The notes: generated by a model not told the origin, from the letters alone. Shown: positions 11,080 through 24,090, counted from the first letter of the stretch. The stretch: 64,000 nucleotides of DNA from Steinernema hermaphroditum (GCA_030435675.1 CM059622.1:12152001-12216000), one strand, 5' to 3'. Numbers and translations are program-made.

Positions 11080-12946
11080 CGGTTACAACTTGTTTTCTAA
11101 CGATTCATGTGCTTCGAATAAATAAGAGAAGAGAGTGAGTGCGTTGACACTATGTAAACATCGGATGACCGCTCTTGTTTATCTCTGTTTCATCACCAAA
11201 AACAGATCTCGGTCAGCTATAAAAATAGGATGATGTCACGGTACTCTGAATTTTACGGATGAGAGAACTTTTACTGTTTCAGAGCAAATAGTCATTAGAT
11301 AACGCGCGAAAAGGCATGAAACATGTATATGTAAACTTTATGTGGCTTCTCACTGTTTTTCTCGAAGGGCAACAATGATTTTCGCTCTTTTCTCTCGCTC
11401 ATTATCGGGTTTGTTGGCACTGAATGTTCGTGAATGTTGTGCTACAGTATTCTTAACTAGCATGCACAGTGAAAGATTCTGTCTGTATTTGAAAATATTT
11501 AATCTATGTTTTGGAAGATAATAGACTCCATCGAAAGCGGAAACAGCTTCTTTGTTTCCACGAACTTGTGCTGCAGATCAAAGAAGTGCGCCTGAACCAC
11601 AGCGACCTCCCGCGCTCGCCACACGAGCCAAAGAGTCCCTTCAATTTCGAACTCAGCGACGCTAACCACTCCAATGGCAGGCTTCTGTTTCGCCCATTGC
11701 GCCTCACCACCATTCTCCGACACCTACACTCAATTCAGCTCACACGACGTGTGCTGAAGATAAACGAGCAGCAGCGACTACGATGTGCTGGACGTTTTGG
11801 GATATGTTGAATGGTGCACCCCATAAATTCGGGACTAAACTAAAATTAAGCGGAATTGCTTCGCTTTCTACAGCCCTTTGCCATAAATAGAGCAAGTTTG
11901 GCGAAACTGCAATTGTTGTAAAATGCGTATTACTCCACAATTCGGTTCTTGGTTAGTCTGCGATTCCGTTCAGCAGTGTTCCTTCGCAATCGTAAAGAAA
12001 ACCTTTAGTTGTGGTTGAACTCCTTCCTTATACAAGCAACGATTTACGGTTGTAGAGTACTTGAAAATCATTGAAATTCGAATCTAATACTCACTTATGT
12101 TTTGTCGCTACAAACGTGTTTTCTCCCTCTGTTCTCGCTCGCGTTGTTGTTAATAAGCTAGGCACCGTCGAAGAACCAATTATTATCGTTTTGGCCTTTT
12201 CCGATTGGAAGATTGCGAGACATAGACACAGTCTGCGGACATAGGCGACAGTATTTTGTGTGTCTTTAACAATGCATGCTGCGTTTGTTGGTTTTACTCA
12301 GTATCTCCACCTACTGAGCAACGGTAGCGTGGAACCTAAGTGTTTTCAAACACCCTGGAGGCATGTCCGCGCAATGGGACCTTCGCAGCCAGCGTCCTTG
12401 GCTCTAGAGCTGGTTGGCTGCTGGAGCAATGACAACAGTGACGACCGTCAATGAGAAAGTAAATCAGGCAAAAATGGAACAGTATTCGAAGAACCTTGAA
12501 TATCGAGCCCACTCGAATATTGCATATTCGTGAAAACACCGAATTATGCGATTTGATTCGATAGTATTATGTGGAAGCGCATAGACTTGCACACAATCAT
12601 AGGACCACGCCATTTTGTTCAACGTTTTTAACGTAAGAGTTTTTTTAGCGTGTTTAACGTTATCACGTGGGAGTTGCTCTTTCACTTGCTGACAACAAAA
12701 TATCGCTGAGCATGTGGTGTTCTTAAAAAGCTCAAAAAAACAGGGTGGCCCTAATGCAACACACTTCATAATCAGCTCCATGTTTCTCATTGCCTTCAAC
12801 TCCAATTCTCTCAGGGAGTTAATTAGTTGAGGATTACGTAGTTTATACAACAACCGTTTTGTGTTCTCTTTGAGTAGCCAATGTTGAGTAATCAAGTTGT
12901 TTTTCAGAATCTCGCTAAAACTTGTATTTCCCCAGCGCCTTTCGCC
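11080..12946. other. Intergenic spacer
   Basis: It contains no recognisable gene. Frames at 11499-11940 lie on both strands of a GC-rich block and are not supported by homology. The long minus-strand frame from 13216 to 12464 runs antisense to the next receptor and was discounted. Confidence 0.5.
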
Positions 12947-13954
12947 ATGGATAGTTTGGCTGTTCTCTATAGCCAACTTCTGGATGTATCGGCCGTTGGG
13001 AGCTTCACTATCAAGCCGCTGTCCATCATAGTCATCGTTTTCTACACTCCGAAGCATTTGCGCACTACGTCCTATTTCATTTTGAACGAAATGATATGGA
13101 ACTTGGCAGGAAATCTGCTTTTTACTGCCGGCCACCCATTCCCCGTGTTGCCCACACAATGCATAAGACTCGATGGAGTTGTCAGCTACGTTGCCATAAA
13201 CGAAACGATGAGGCACATATTCTTTCTCCTCATTCTAGTGACTGCGATTAACTGTAATATTGGGCTACTCACTACGTTTCAATTTCGCTACATGGCCATA
13301 GCATATAAGGATCTTATGACGGTAGTAAAGCCAATTTGGGGATATGTCTACTGCGTCATCCTACACGTTATTTGCACTATCCTGTTTTCTTACTTAATGA
13401 TTAATGCAAGTACATCTACTGAAGAGTATTCCAAAAACGCTCATCTGGAGTCAACTGAGAATATCTTTTGCTTTAAGAGCTATGGCTGGGAGAAAAGTCT
13501 CCTCATGTGGTGCTTCTTTATATCCATGCTTGTGTTTATGATCCTTCTCGTCACTTACACATTTCTATGTTTGCGTGAATTACGAAAACAAGAACACTTC
13601 ATGGAACCGACGACCCTGGCCATTCAGCGAACCGTTCTGAGGAACCTGATGATCATGACAGCCGTTCCCGTAGTGCTAGGCTGCTTTCCTCTTTTTATCG
13701 CCTCTTTCTTCATACAGTTCAACGACTGGCCGTATGCTGAAGAAATCGTCGCCATATCATACGTATTTGTTTCAAATCACGGCACCGTCTACAGTGTGTT
13801 CACGCTTGTTCTATTCAAGTCGTATCGAGTAGGTGTGCAGAAGCTGTTTAACAAGCTGGCCATGTTGTTCTTACGGCTGGTTTTGGGCAGAAATTCACCC
13901 AGACTTAATCGAACAAAGGTTGTCACCATTGGAATGTCTTCTCGTCGTGTTTAA
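12947..13954 (+). CDS. Srh/Sri-like 7TM chemoreceptor, gene 2
   Basis: Tandem duplicate of the gene at 10063, 335 aa, also a single coding exon. The start ATG in 'gccATGg' aligns with the paralogue and follows two possible acceptors ('ttttcag' ending at 12907 and 'ttccccag' ending near 12935). Conserved stretches include GSFTIKPLSI in TM1, FYTPKHLRTTSYFILNEM, VLPTQCIRLDG, NCNIGLLTTFQFRYMAIA, IQRTVLRNLMIMTAVPVVLG and NHGTVYSVFTLVLFKSYR. The basic tail is longer in leucines than in gene 1. Poly(A) signal AATAAA is at 14016-14021. There are no frame defects. Confidence 0.88.
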   Translation: MDSLAVLYSQLLDVSAVGSFTIKPLSIIVIVFYTPKHLRTTSYFILNEMIWNLAGNLLFTAGHPFPVLPTQCIRLDGVVSYVAINETMRHIFFLLILVTAINCNIGLLTTFQFRYMAIAYKDLMTVVKPIWGYVYCVILHVICTILFSYLMINASTSTEEYSKNAHLESTENIFCFKSYGWEKSLLMWCFFISMLVFMILLVTYTFLCLRELRKQEHFMEPTTLAIQRTVLRNLMIMTAVPVVLGCFPLFIASFFIQFNDWPYAEEIVAISYVFVSNHGTVYSVFTLVLFKSYRVGVQKLFNKLAMLFLRLVLGRNSPRLNRTKVVTIGMSSRRV

Positions 13955-15768
13955 CTCAAGTGCACTTACATAGTTAGATATTTGTCACAGTATCTGTATA
14001 TACTTCTACTGACCAAATAAATGCAAATAATAAAGTATCCGTGTTGTTATTTACGACTCAAACACGGGCGTATCATAGCTGGTGTTTAAGTCTGCCTTTA
14101 GACTACATATAATTATTACTTTCTGGGAATGTTACAAATGTAGCCGACTGGGTTTGCTGGTGCAGCTGTTTTGCTCGTCTGTGCACTAATGTTTTCAAAA
14201 AAAATACAAAAGACTCCAACAAAGCGCTGCTTCGTATGATTTTTCGTGAACTTTTTTCGCTGCCCCACATAAGAACTGTAACAGTCAAATACGGAGTGAT
14301 GCAGTGAAACGAGCGCGTGATCTGCATCTTTGAAGGTTGTCTTTAGTCTGTCGGCCGACATTTTTTGCCACAGACGATGGTGAGCGGTGGTGAGCGGTCG
14401 GTCCCTCCGGTCGCTCTCTATGTCTGGTTGGCCAGATGACAAACCCCGTGGCAGTTGTGACTGTTCCGGCTTCCAGAGGGAATTGGGACACCCGGAAGCC
14501 GTAGTCCCACCACCGCTGACAACAAGATGTCCGACGCCAGAAATCCGACGCCCGACGCTGCGTGAGATATCATCCCGAAGGTCGCCGATGCTCTGAGGAC
14601 CAGCGAAGATGCAACTCCCGGACCACCGACCATTAGATGCAAGCTCAGAAGCGTCCGCTGTGCCGCAAACGATGTTCCGCTACCGTATCCGAAGATTTTC
14701 CGATTCCCAGATACCCCGTGAAGTGCGCCGTCTACGACCGGTTCGATATCTACGCCGCGCCAGGGATGAAGTAGTCTGCCAGACATCCTCTGTTTGTCTA
14801 TTTTCGGTGTCGCGCAAGGCATAATGCCTTTGATTCGCGAAATAAAGTCGTAAAGTCGTAAAGACGATGGCTACCCTTTAGCAAACTGCGTAAACTGGTA
14901 CCATGACAGAATGTAAATCGAACAATTGTCTCTCAACAGAAACTTTCCCACCTAACAGTGGCGAGCGCCCTTTGATATTCGGATGTTTCATTGAAAAGGT
15001 AGCATTGTTTCACATAGAAACGCATAACAGGTATTAATCGAAAGGCCGCCGTAAAACATAAAAACACATTTTCAGGGATGAGGGAAAGGTTGTGAGTAGA
15101 CAATGAGTGTCGCGACAAGTGATTCATCTCTCTTGAGAATGAGAATCGTGCGCCAATTCTACACTAGACGTCTACGCGCCGAATAACGTCCACATAAAAG
15201 ATTCTGGAATATCATCTTGGCGAGAGCTCGTCGGAGTGGCGCCCCAGTTATCGGTCGAGTTGTTGTAACTCGTTCCAAGATGATGTTACAGAATTTTCTG
15301 CGTATTAGTTGTTGTTTAATCCGAAGCGCCGAATAACGTCCACATAACAAAAGAGATTAGTAAACTGTTATTATTCGCTCGGCTTTTCTTCGCTCCTGGA
15401 GATGCCTGTGATTCCAGTGTGTGCAGTGTCAGGTGATCGTACGCTGCGGACTTATCGTTGCGGTTACTGTAAGGTGTCGAAACTGCCGAAATAGAAATTT
15501 GTTTGCGATTTTGCGCCAAAATTTGTTGCGTGACTACTGAGATTAGTTGTGTTAGTAACAGTTCTGTCATTGTCGGAGGTTCGAGGTCCCGCAAATAGAG
15601 GAATCCTGCGTGGTGACAGCTTCTTACGCACTTTGTGAATCAGAATACATACCTGGCTCTATTGGGCGAGCTCTGCGACTAGATGAACCGCGAGTGCGTG
15701 ACAGCTCTTGTCTCATTTCCCATGAAGGTTTATCACAAATAATATTTCAAAGCAAAGCCAATTACATA
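13955..15768. other. Intergenic region with repeats
   Basis: It holds the 3' flank of the Srh/Sri-like gene, a GC-rich repeat block (14380-14800) and a small hairpin element with direct repeats (15176-15347). The sequence at 14466-14503 is an inverted match to 357-394. Long frames in the GC-rich block are unlikely to be genes. Confidence 0.5.
15176..15347. repeat. Hairpin element flanked by 22-bp direct repeats
   Basis: Identical 22-mers starting 'gcgccgaataacgtccacat' lie at 15176-15197 and 15326-15347. Between them, 'attctggaatatcatcttgg' (from about 15202) is an imperfect inverted repeat of 'ccaagatgatgttacagaat' (ending near 15296), so about 95 bp can fold back. This looks like a small foldback element or MITE. 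The direct repeats are too long and too far from the hairpin to be a simple target duplication. Confidence 0.55.
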
Positions 15769-16743
15769 TCAACTTTCTTCGGACCTTCTTTCGGTGATCA
15801 CTGTCACATTAACTTTTTTAGTGTTTCTCATTGACAGTACGCAAAACAGCGTGGCACATAAAGCCACATACACAGAGAACATTGGGTGCACCACAGGTCC
15901 CACCACAGCCGTCAGATCGATTGCGCAGCAGTAGAAGGGCATCACGATGGTGGTCGTGGGGATGATCAAGGTGACTATGTCAGTGATCATCTGATATGTG
16001 ACCACTTTGTTTGCCTGAAAATGTATTCCAAATTATTGCATCGAATAAACTATCCACTTACAAAGCGAACGTTCTTAACGTATGACGGCACGTGATTGTT
16101 TGCTCTCTTCTTGATAAAGCAACGAAAGTCGATTAAGAATACGATAGTTAGGAGGACTTCAGCTATTAAGAGTACCATGTTGATAGTGTGAAAAGTGATT
16201 TGGACCCATCGCTGGTTAAATTGCGAAAATACAAAACCTTCCGAATTTGGTTTGGAGCCAAAATAGAAGAGGGACACGGAAAAGATGAACAGAATGCCCG
16301 TACAGCACATCGCAGTCTTCATGATCCGTCCTGAGTTGGTCAAGCAATAAGCCACTGGTTTTCTCATAGCCGCCAGTCTATCCATTGCCGTGAAGATATT
16401 CAAAACGGCGATTGCCATCTCGATTGATTGGACCAGGTTTCCGAAGAAGAACAGATAGTCGACATTTGAAACAACGCCTACAGTAAAATGATGAGCTGAG
16501 TAAGAACTCTTCCCTCTTACCGTCTATTTTCAACAGCACAACAGTACAGTATACGATAGCGACACTGGAAAATGTCGTATCAAAAGTAAGCTTCAGCAGA
16601 ATCATAGTCAAATGATGCGTTTTCTCGACTCCTTTACGTCGACAATACAGGAAAGTCGACGTATTTACGGCTATCGTAATCAAACATAAGGGAATCTCGA
16701 GCAGCATAGTGAGTTTAGTCTTTCTAGCGAGCGCCTCGTCCAT
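15769..16743 (-). CDS. Srbc-like 7TM chemoreceptor, gene 4
   Basis: Predicted sensory receptor of 294 aa. Exons on the minus strand are 16743-16521, 16477-16062 and 16014-15769; introns are 43 and 47 bp in phases 1 and 0, as in the other members. Motifs include KLTFDTTFSSVAIVY in TM2, FFFGNLVQSIEMAIAVLNIF leading to AMDRLAAMRKPVAY after TM3, and ANKVVTYQM at the start of exon 3. It resembles the gene at 1194 more than those at 3062 and 5237 (GN.VQS.E.A..VLN.F in both). No defects were found. The neighbouring gene at 19184-20139 is in the same orientation and family. Confidence 0.82.
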
Positions 16744-19183
16744 AGCTGAGAGATCGCAACTTGAAAGAATTACAGTGTCCTCGAGATGGAAACCTGAAAG
16801 TGTGAAAGAGATTTCAGAAGTTTTTTCTATTTAGGCACCAAAAAAATGAATAATGAAGAAAGTTCAAGCTCCCACAGAATTTTTACGTCTCTGTGGGATT
16901 AAAGGAAGACATTAATTGCATTAAAATTAGCAGAGTTGTACGCGAATAGCTGCGAACAAATGTTCCTCATATCATTGACACATGAACCCCATCGACGTTA
17001 ATCTAACTGACACTAAAATAGTGGCTAGGGGGTAGCACTAATAATACAATGGTCGCTGGCCTCACACAATTATTAAACTGTTGGCCAAATAATTTTAGAT
17101 TTTAAGCTGTGCCAGGAGTTCACGTCTAGAGGCACTTCCATAACCTAGAAAGGAAATATCGGACTGCCTACAGTAGTAGAGCCAGCAGTACCTCTACTGG
17201 AATCCAAAGGCATTAACGCGCGGCATTGTTAACATCGTATGTATCCATTGTAATGAGGACTGTTGAATAATTACCCGATGGCTTGGCGTTGATCTCTTCT
17301 CAAATGAAGGTATTATCCATGTAACACAAACATAGTTGATTGTAATGGGGGGTAAACGCGCGAGATTATTGCAATTTTATGGATGAGTGTATAGGAACAT
17401 GCAAGCACTTCTGATCAAAAACTGCCTGGGGAAAGGAGCCGATTTTTATTCCGCAGATCTTTCACACGCTTGCTTTTGTTGGGGTTTCTTTGCCGTTTTT
17501 GGTCAGTAAACTACTTCCAGAAAGTTCGAAAGACGATAGTTACACGCTCGTGGAAACAAGGGGATTTTCAAAATGTCACGAACTATCTAGCCTTTTTTAT
17601 TTGTGTCCCCAGCGATCGGTCGGGTCGTCCACTCGCTCTCTGAGTGAGAGATCGTTCCTGTACCTTGTGCCCCTGAGAGCCCCAGGTCCCAGAAGGCCTG
17701 GAACAGCCGTAGTTCCAGTTTCAGTCTTCTTGCCGAGAAGCCTCTCACTACTGCTCGACCACACCCGCGCCGCCACAAGAAGCAGAATTCCCGCTGCAAC
17801 TCCGAAGTCCGCGCCGCCAGCCAAACCGAAAATGACTCTTCTCTCCGTTCGTTGTGCCCCACAGCCGCGCGTCTACTGGATTCAACTTTCCGATTCAACT
17901 TCAACTTTCTTCGACGCAAACTAGTCGGCAAAAAAAACTACAAAAATCATCTCTAATCATCTCTCTAAAAACTGCAAAATTCACTCTCAGGAACAGCAGC
18001 TTTTTTGAAGGTTCTCCCTTGACACTATTCCTGTGAATCATTATAATTGTTGTGAGGGTATCTTCGTAGCCTATCTTCACGACAATGGACAAGTTGAGCG
18101 GTTAAGACCAAAGACTGACTTTGGCTGTTTCTAGTGCTGAGCTTTTGTTCGTATAGTCACCAGGTGTCTTCCGAGATTCTTTTCGGTGGTTGTGAGTCGT
18201 TGTCTGTTTGCCTTGTCATTCAATTGCATATATATTATAATTGTTTTCGGCTGAACAATGATAACCTCGATTTCTCTGTATGCCAATTAATGTCTCGGAC
18301 AATGACTAAAACAAGCAGGGGAGATTCCAATAACGGCTCTCCGAAAAGCATCTCTCGAAAACAGGGACAAAAGAATTTATCTCTTTCATTCACTAACAAA
18401 CATCCTGGCACATAAGAATCACCAGCTATTGTGTGTTGTCAAAGAACCGGCATATACATAGCCGCTACAATCCAGTATTCACAGGTATCCGACGATGACT
18501 TACAATAGATGCTCGGATCTTTCTCTAATAGAGTTGTCTACAGCATTCATGAAAACTTCTCTTCATGGAAAAAGAAGATATCGAAGATGATCGCGTAGGA
18601 AGATCAAGACACCCATGATGGACCCGTTCCCCGTGACAGTTGTAGTACTGGCTTTCTATTACTGCGTACATTCACTGGGCCCTCTTTCAACCCCCAATTA
18701 AATCCGATCCTATCCAAAGAACCGAATGCACACTTGTGGAAGTGAGCAGTGATGCATCTCTCGGTCCAAAATCTCGAAATTGCGAGTCTCGAAAACCCAT
18801 CACTGGTGGTGAGCATTGCCAACAGAACCTAAGAACTCAAGCATTCTTGGTTTCTCTTTTTCTGAGTTCTCCTACTTTTTCTTTGAAGAAATGATCTCAT
18901 TGTTATGTGTCATACCTGATAGCCGCACTGTTGCCCCATTTCAGATTTGCTGTCCTGTAGCATTTAGTGCGCTTCTCCAATGTTAATTGGATTTTCTATT
19001 TCTTTTGGTTTCAAAACGGATAATAAGAGTACTGAAGTCAGCGGTGGCACTTCTCCAGCATTAAGTACATCCTTTCTTATTTCGAATTCATAGGTGTTAA
19101 CACAGCGTAAGTTCATTGAGTCAACTAGCGTCTATATTATTTATCAATGTAACAAAAACAGGAAGGAACTACGAATGTTGTAA
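16744..19183. other. Intergenic region with dispersed repeat
   Basis: No intact gene is visible. The first 700 bases are AT-rich. A GC-rich repeat copy lies at 17605-17930, and 18590-18830 includes a frame on the minus strand that could not be tied to any family. Confidence 0.45.
17605..17930 (+). repeat. GC-rich dispersed repeat, copy 2
   Basis: It is the second copy of the element described at 7150-7550, with the best-preserved head: 'agcgatcggtcgggtcgtcc' followed by 'actcgctctctg'. The reverse complement of that head is found at 54110-54152. The open frames on both strands (144 codons plus, 114 codons minus) are shadows of the same GC-rich sequence. Confidence 0.55.
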
Positions 19184-20139
19184 TTAAATGTAGGAGATTG
19201 GAGGCGACGGCGATGTTTTGCATTGCGGTTTGGTGGCACAGTAGAAAATTATACTGCTAATGGCCGAAAACACCATATATCCTATGTCTGTGAACATTGG
19301 CGACATTTTGACCACGTTGAGAGAGCCTATGTCCTTTGCCACTTCGAACGCCAACGGAGCAGCCACAAGGAGAACAGCGCTCAACGTCAGAATTGAAACG
19401 ACCTTGTTCGCCTGAAATTGAATACCATTATAATTGGATTTAGTAGTAACCCACTTACCGCTTTGACGTTTTCGACGAACGAGCCCATGAACTTAGCGCG
19501 TTTCTTTCTTAAGAAGCGTCCCAAGCGAAGAGCACAGATGATCATTAAAACGACGCTGAGAGTGAAGAAGATCAGCTGGACCGTGTGGAAGAAGCTGTGA
19601 ATGCTGTGGTTCACAAAACTGTTGAAGGCGGACGACGGTCCAGCGGCAGGACCCCGAGTGACGGCGTAGATAAAGAAACCGCAGAGAAAGATCAAGACGC
19701 CCAGGGTGATGGACGCCCGTTTCACGTAGCAATTGTAGTACTGGCTGTAAACGATAGGCTTCTTCATGGCGAAGTATCGATCGACGGCAGTGAAGAAGTA
19801 TGTCAACGCCATAGCGAGCTGGACAGATGCGGAGATATTCCCAGTTAGGTATATGAAGTCCTCCATGTTTGTCACTCCTATAAGGTTTTGGTCTATCTAT
19901 GAGGAAGTCATACGGTTACCTTTCAAGTCAGCGATGGCACACCCGGAATAAAGTGTAAGACAAATGGTGTAGACAGTCTCCAATACGAGCTTCACGAAAA
20001 CCATACTCAGCTGCTGTGTGACGTCCAACTTCCGCGTAGCGTTCTGCACTATGACAAATCCATTAACGACCAGAGTGAATAGGCAGACTCCAAGTTGGAC
20101 GTATTGAGCGAGAAGGGTCTTGTCAACGGTGTCAGCCAT
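19184..20139 (-). CDS. Srbc-like 7TM chemoreceptor, gene 5
   Basis: Predicted sensory receptor of 288 aa. Exons are 20139-19920, 19877-19459 and 19411-19184, with introns of 42 and 47 bp in phases 1 and 0. The TM3 boundary reads FTAVDRYFAMKKPIVY, closest in this family to a classical DRY motif. The third exon starts ANKVVSILTLS. The C-terminal tail is short and rich in Pro and Ser. It is the most diverged member in its TM4-TM5 segment (AVTRGPAAGPS). Confidence 0.82.
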
Positions 20140-22399
20140 GTCGAGAATAACCGTTCAGATGAATGGTGGCCGATTTATATATCGTCTGAAGCGTACTGAC
20201 GTTAGTCACTAATTGGTACTTTTATTTGCTACGCAACTATATGAATGTGGGCAAGTCTCGGTCTCACGTAGTTGATTCTACGCGACAATACCCACACTTA
20301 ATGTCATAAAAGGGTGACACGACTAAGAACATGGGAATGAACGAATGGTTAGAAGGCGCGCCTACTTACGAGTGTTATCGGTGAAACGGATCGACTCTTT
20401 TGAATAACAACGCAATAACAAACAATTAAATTATACACTACAGGTGGCAAAACAGCGCTGTTGAGTAACTATGTAAGTCGGAAATTCTTCGAAATACAGC
20501 TAGAGAGTCGACACCACCAATGGCTCTAGAATCCATGCCTATGCGCACTTAAGTAGTCTGTCGGGCCACGCCCCACGATTATTATCATAGAAGTTCTCCG
20601 TGAAGTCAACATCCGCCTTTGAATGTCACAAGGAATAAGAGATATAACAGTGGCCTATTTATACTGACTATCTTTAAATACACTAGCAAAATACCACTCG
20701 ACAAAAATATGCTAATCATGGATGTCCGGGTTGGCTGATGATAATAACATATCCGGGACGGAGCAGTAAAGTGAAAAACATCGATGAGGTCTGACTTTTA
20801 ATTACTAGGAAGAGGTGAGTCATTCTTGACTTGGCTGCAGCCTCTACAACCTATAGCACATGGGAATCTGGTGGTGTAAAAACAAATGAAATATAGTACT
20901 TCGTGATGCTAAACATATAATTTCGGTTCTGTGGGCAGAGCGCACTGGCGAAAAAGCTCGTATTATCCTTGATTCTAAGACATTAACAAGAAATTGATAG
21001 GCGACCGTTTATCGCGCGTGCAATGAAAATGAGATCTTTTATATGGTGGCTGGTGATGAACAGGTGCTCGAACATAATCGAGTCGACGTGTAAGTGAATA
21101 AAAGCGACGGGGTGGCAAAAGAACGTCGCCAAATGAGTTTTAGCTAACGTCATCGCCGGAACCAATTGTGCCCAATTGCGTTTGTATTGCTAAAATAAGA
21201 AAATGGAGTTGTAAAAAGTCAGGAATTTCGTACTGCGTCATGTAACGACTGCAAAATGAGCACATTCCACCGAGGAAGAAGGAACATCTCAGTAGGAAGA
21301 GACCGGGTTTATATAAGGCAGAATGATCATTGTGTTCCTTGTTTATCAAAGAAGCAGAAACCGGAACTCAAAACAGCACATCATCACGACGCAACTCGAG
21401 CCGCAATCAAGCATTTGCGTTATGTGTTTTCACAAGAAACACACAAAGCTAACCATTGGTAGAGAGAAGTGACGTTTTTTCCTTTTGTATCGTTTTCACG
21501 AAACGATTACTATTTGCTGTTGGAGGTATGGATGACGATATAGCTGTCTGTAATGATGATGTGTTTCTTAAAATCACTTAAAATGCTTCTCAAAATGTCA
21601 AGTACTTCTCTATTTTAGGTGCAACAACACAAACAACTAAACTCAAAACCTGTCCATCTAAATCCATCTAAACCTGTTCGTAAACGGCCACTGGAAGTGA
21701 ACCTTTGTGTCATCTTCCAGTGGAAGTTCATGGAATGGACGAAAAGGTCCGAGTTTGTCGAGTTTTACTCTTGAATCAACGGCTTACGCTGTGTAAGGCG
21801 TCTCATAGAGCACAAACAAGAACCATATCGGGACACAAAGGTCAGATCAAGAAAAGCGGAGCTGACCAAAATTAGCATCTTGCGATGTCGGGGACTTGAG
21901 TCACGAAGCCACAAAGCGTCGAAAAGATGATGGAAAGTGGTTCAAATACGAGTTTTATGCAATGTGTTTTATGAAAAGTGCACTCAAATTCATCGCTACA
22001 CATTTAGTTTGACCATTTCCCAATTATTGTAAGCATTTCGCAGAAGATGATGATTGTTCCTTGTATCACACATAGACAAATTAAGGACTTATCAGCCACG
22101 AATGGTAAATAAAAAAGAATTCTGGGAAATGACTCCGCCGATTATACTTTGTTTAATGTCATTGTCCTTTGGCTCAAAATTGAAGTACGCTTCTCACGAA
22201 AGCAGGTGTACCACTCAACACAATTAAGCATATTCGTCTGGAAAAGTATAAGTTTGTGGGACTGCCTGCACGTCACACTCCGACTCTGTTTTTAATCATA
22301 AAGGATAGCTCGCTACAACAACACAAGCAATTGTACAAAGTTCAAGTAGCGCCACATGGCCATGGTCCAAAAGTTCTGCAACTTTTAAAATAGCCGTAA

Positions 22400-23000
22400 C
22401 CCAACAACTAATTTCAATGGGATGTTTATCAGTTCCTAAAAGGCCAAAATGCAGCCCAGGCTGCGTCGGACATCAATGAGGTTTACGGCGATGGTTTGCT
22501 ACCAAAGGGCGTGCGGCAGATGGTTCATGAAATTTCATAATGGCGACAAAAATAGAAAAAAAAAGAAACAAAAACAGGCCGTGGAGTACAACTTCAATTG
22601 GAAAATGCCGATCTTCTTGCTGAAAATTGCGTTAATTTACACTTAACTATCTGCTTAACAATCTACTTAACTATACGCGAATTGGCAAAGCTGTTGAGAG
22701 TCTGTCGGTTACAGCACAGTGCACCATCCGGCGTCATTGGGGACCAAATCCAAATTGGGGGCATGGATGCTCCATGACATGACCGACGCCCAGAAAGAGC
22801 AGAGGATACCAACGCTTTTGCTTTTCTTTCCGGATTCGAACGAAATTCATTTCTCCCCCGCTTAGTAAGTAGGGACGAGAAATCGGTGCTCACCGTCAAG
22901 TTCCGACGTAAGCATCAGTGGACGAGCTGCATGATTTAGGCTGGGAAGTTCTCGCCATTATAGCATACAGCGCAGAACTTTTGGAACCACCTTGTAGTTC
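22400..23000 (+). mobile_element. Mariner-like transposase relic
   Basis: Reading across several frame breaks on the plus strand gives a run of mariner landmarks in the right order. QFLKGQNAAQAASDINEVYG begins near 22428. It is followed by RACGRWFMKFHNGD (the 'R.WF.KFR.GD' block), then LENADLLAENCV, and then IRELAKLL with CTIRRH. KLGAWMLHDMTDAQKEQR (the '+LG.WvPH.Lt' block) and SRDEKSVLTV with HQWTSC (the 'tgDEkW..Y' catalytic Asp block) complete the series. Several stops and frameshifts show it is long dead. Terminal inverted repeats were not identified. Confidence 0.75.
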
Positions 23001-24090
23001 GTTTCCTTTTTCTGTTGCATTCAAGGAACAGGGACTATTCAAGTAATATCATCCGTAATTAAATGTTATTGTTCACATATCTACGTTATGCACCGGTGCA
23101 GTAGTTCCTAAATATTTAGCAAATGAGGTCAGGTCCCATGGACTGCAACCGCCCTTGATGTCCTTACAAAGAAATGGAAATAAAGCGTGTGAAAGGTCTC
23201 GTATCCTAACAAAATACGAATACAGAGCAGATGGTCAGACGGCAAAAAAAAAGTCTTCGAGTAGTTTAATGAGAATGTACTTTCAAGGACTATAGGAAAT
23301 TGAGATGCCCTTTTGTAATGGATTTTACATAAACAAGCCTTGCGTCTGGCTAAAAATGGATTCTATGAAAAGCAATTTTGATAATTTGCGTAAGATAAAT
23401 GTCGCTGACAAGTACCAAGAAAAGTAGCAGCCGAAAACGTGATCAACAGCAACATAAAGCTATATCGGAAGCAGATATAAATCAGAAGGCGTCGATTTCG
23501 TCTAATGATATTTTTAGCGTAGGGAAGGGGGATGTGCGATGCACACAAGACCTAAACTGGAATTTCCATACAATCTCTCTCAATGTGCAGCCTATATTTA
23601 GTGCGACGAACATGATGCATCGGTGTGGCGCAGACACCAAAACAAGGGTTCACCCTTCTGGATTAACCTATGCGTAACACCACTGTCTAGCATATGTGTG
23701 TGCGTCATTTATGGACAAAAAGACAAAAAAGAGCTCGGAAGCAACTGAATAAAGGAGTCAGTCATAACCGTTCGTCATGTTGTTTGCTGACGAGTCATGC
23801 TTAATGTGCAGAGGAATGACAAAAAAAACGAATGCATTGAATTGAATGGAATGAGATTTTATCATTAGCGAAGTCGCGCCAGGAAATCCTCATGAGCGTG
23901 TGATGGAGTTGAAGGTGCTGAAAGGCGACTAGTCCTTTGGGCAGTTGGGAGTTGACGACCTCTCTGCTCAGGAGTGGCGTTAGCTTTGGAGTCTTTCAAC
24001 TGCAGTGGAAAAGGGTTTTATTTCCACTTTTTCGCAACGGATGTGGGTTTTTAACGATGATTTCTACCAAGTACGGTAGTCCTTCAAAGG

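Noticed and set aside
12464..13216. 250-codon minus-strand frame
   Set aside because: It overlaps the well-supported Srh/Sri-like gene on the opposite strand and has no family features of its own; it is a shadow frame.
14418..14822. 134-codon minus-strand frame in GC-rich DNA
   Set aside because: Other frames on both strands are equally open because of base composition, and no conserved motif is visible.
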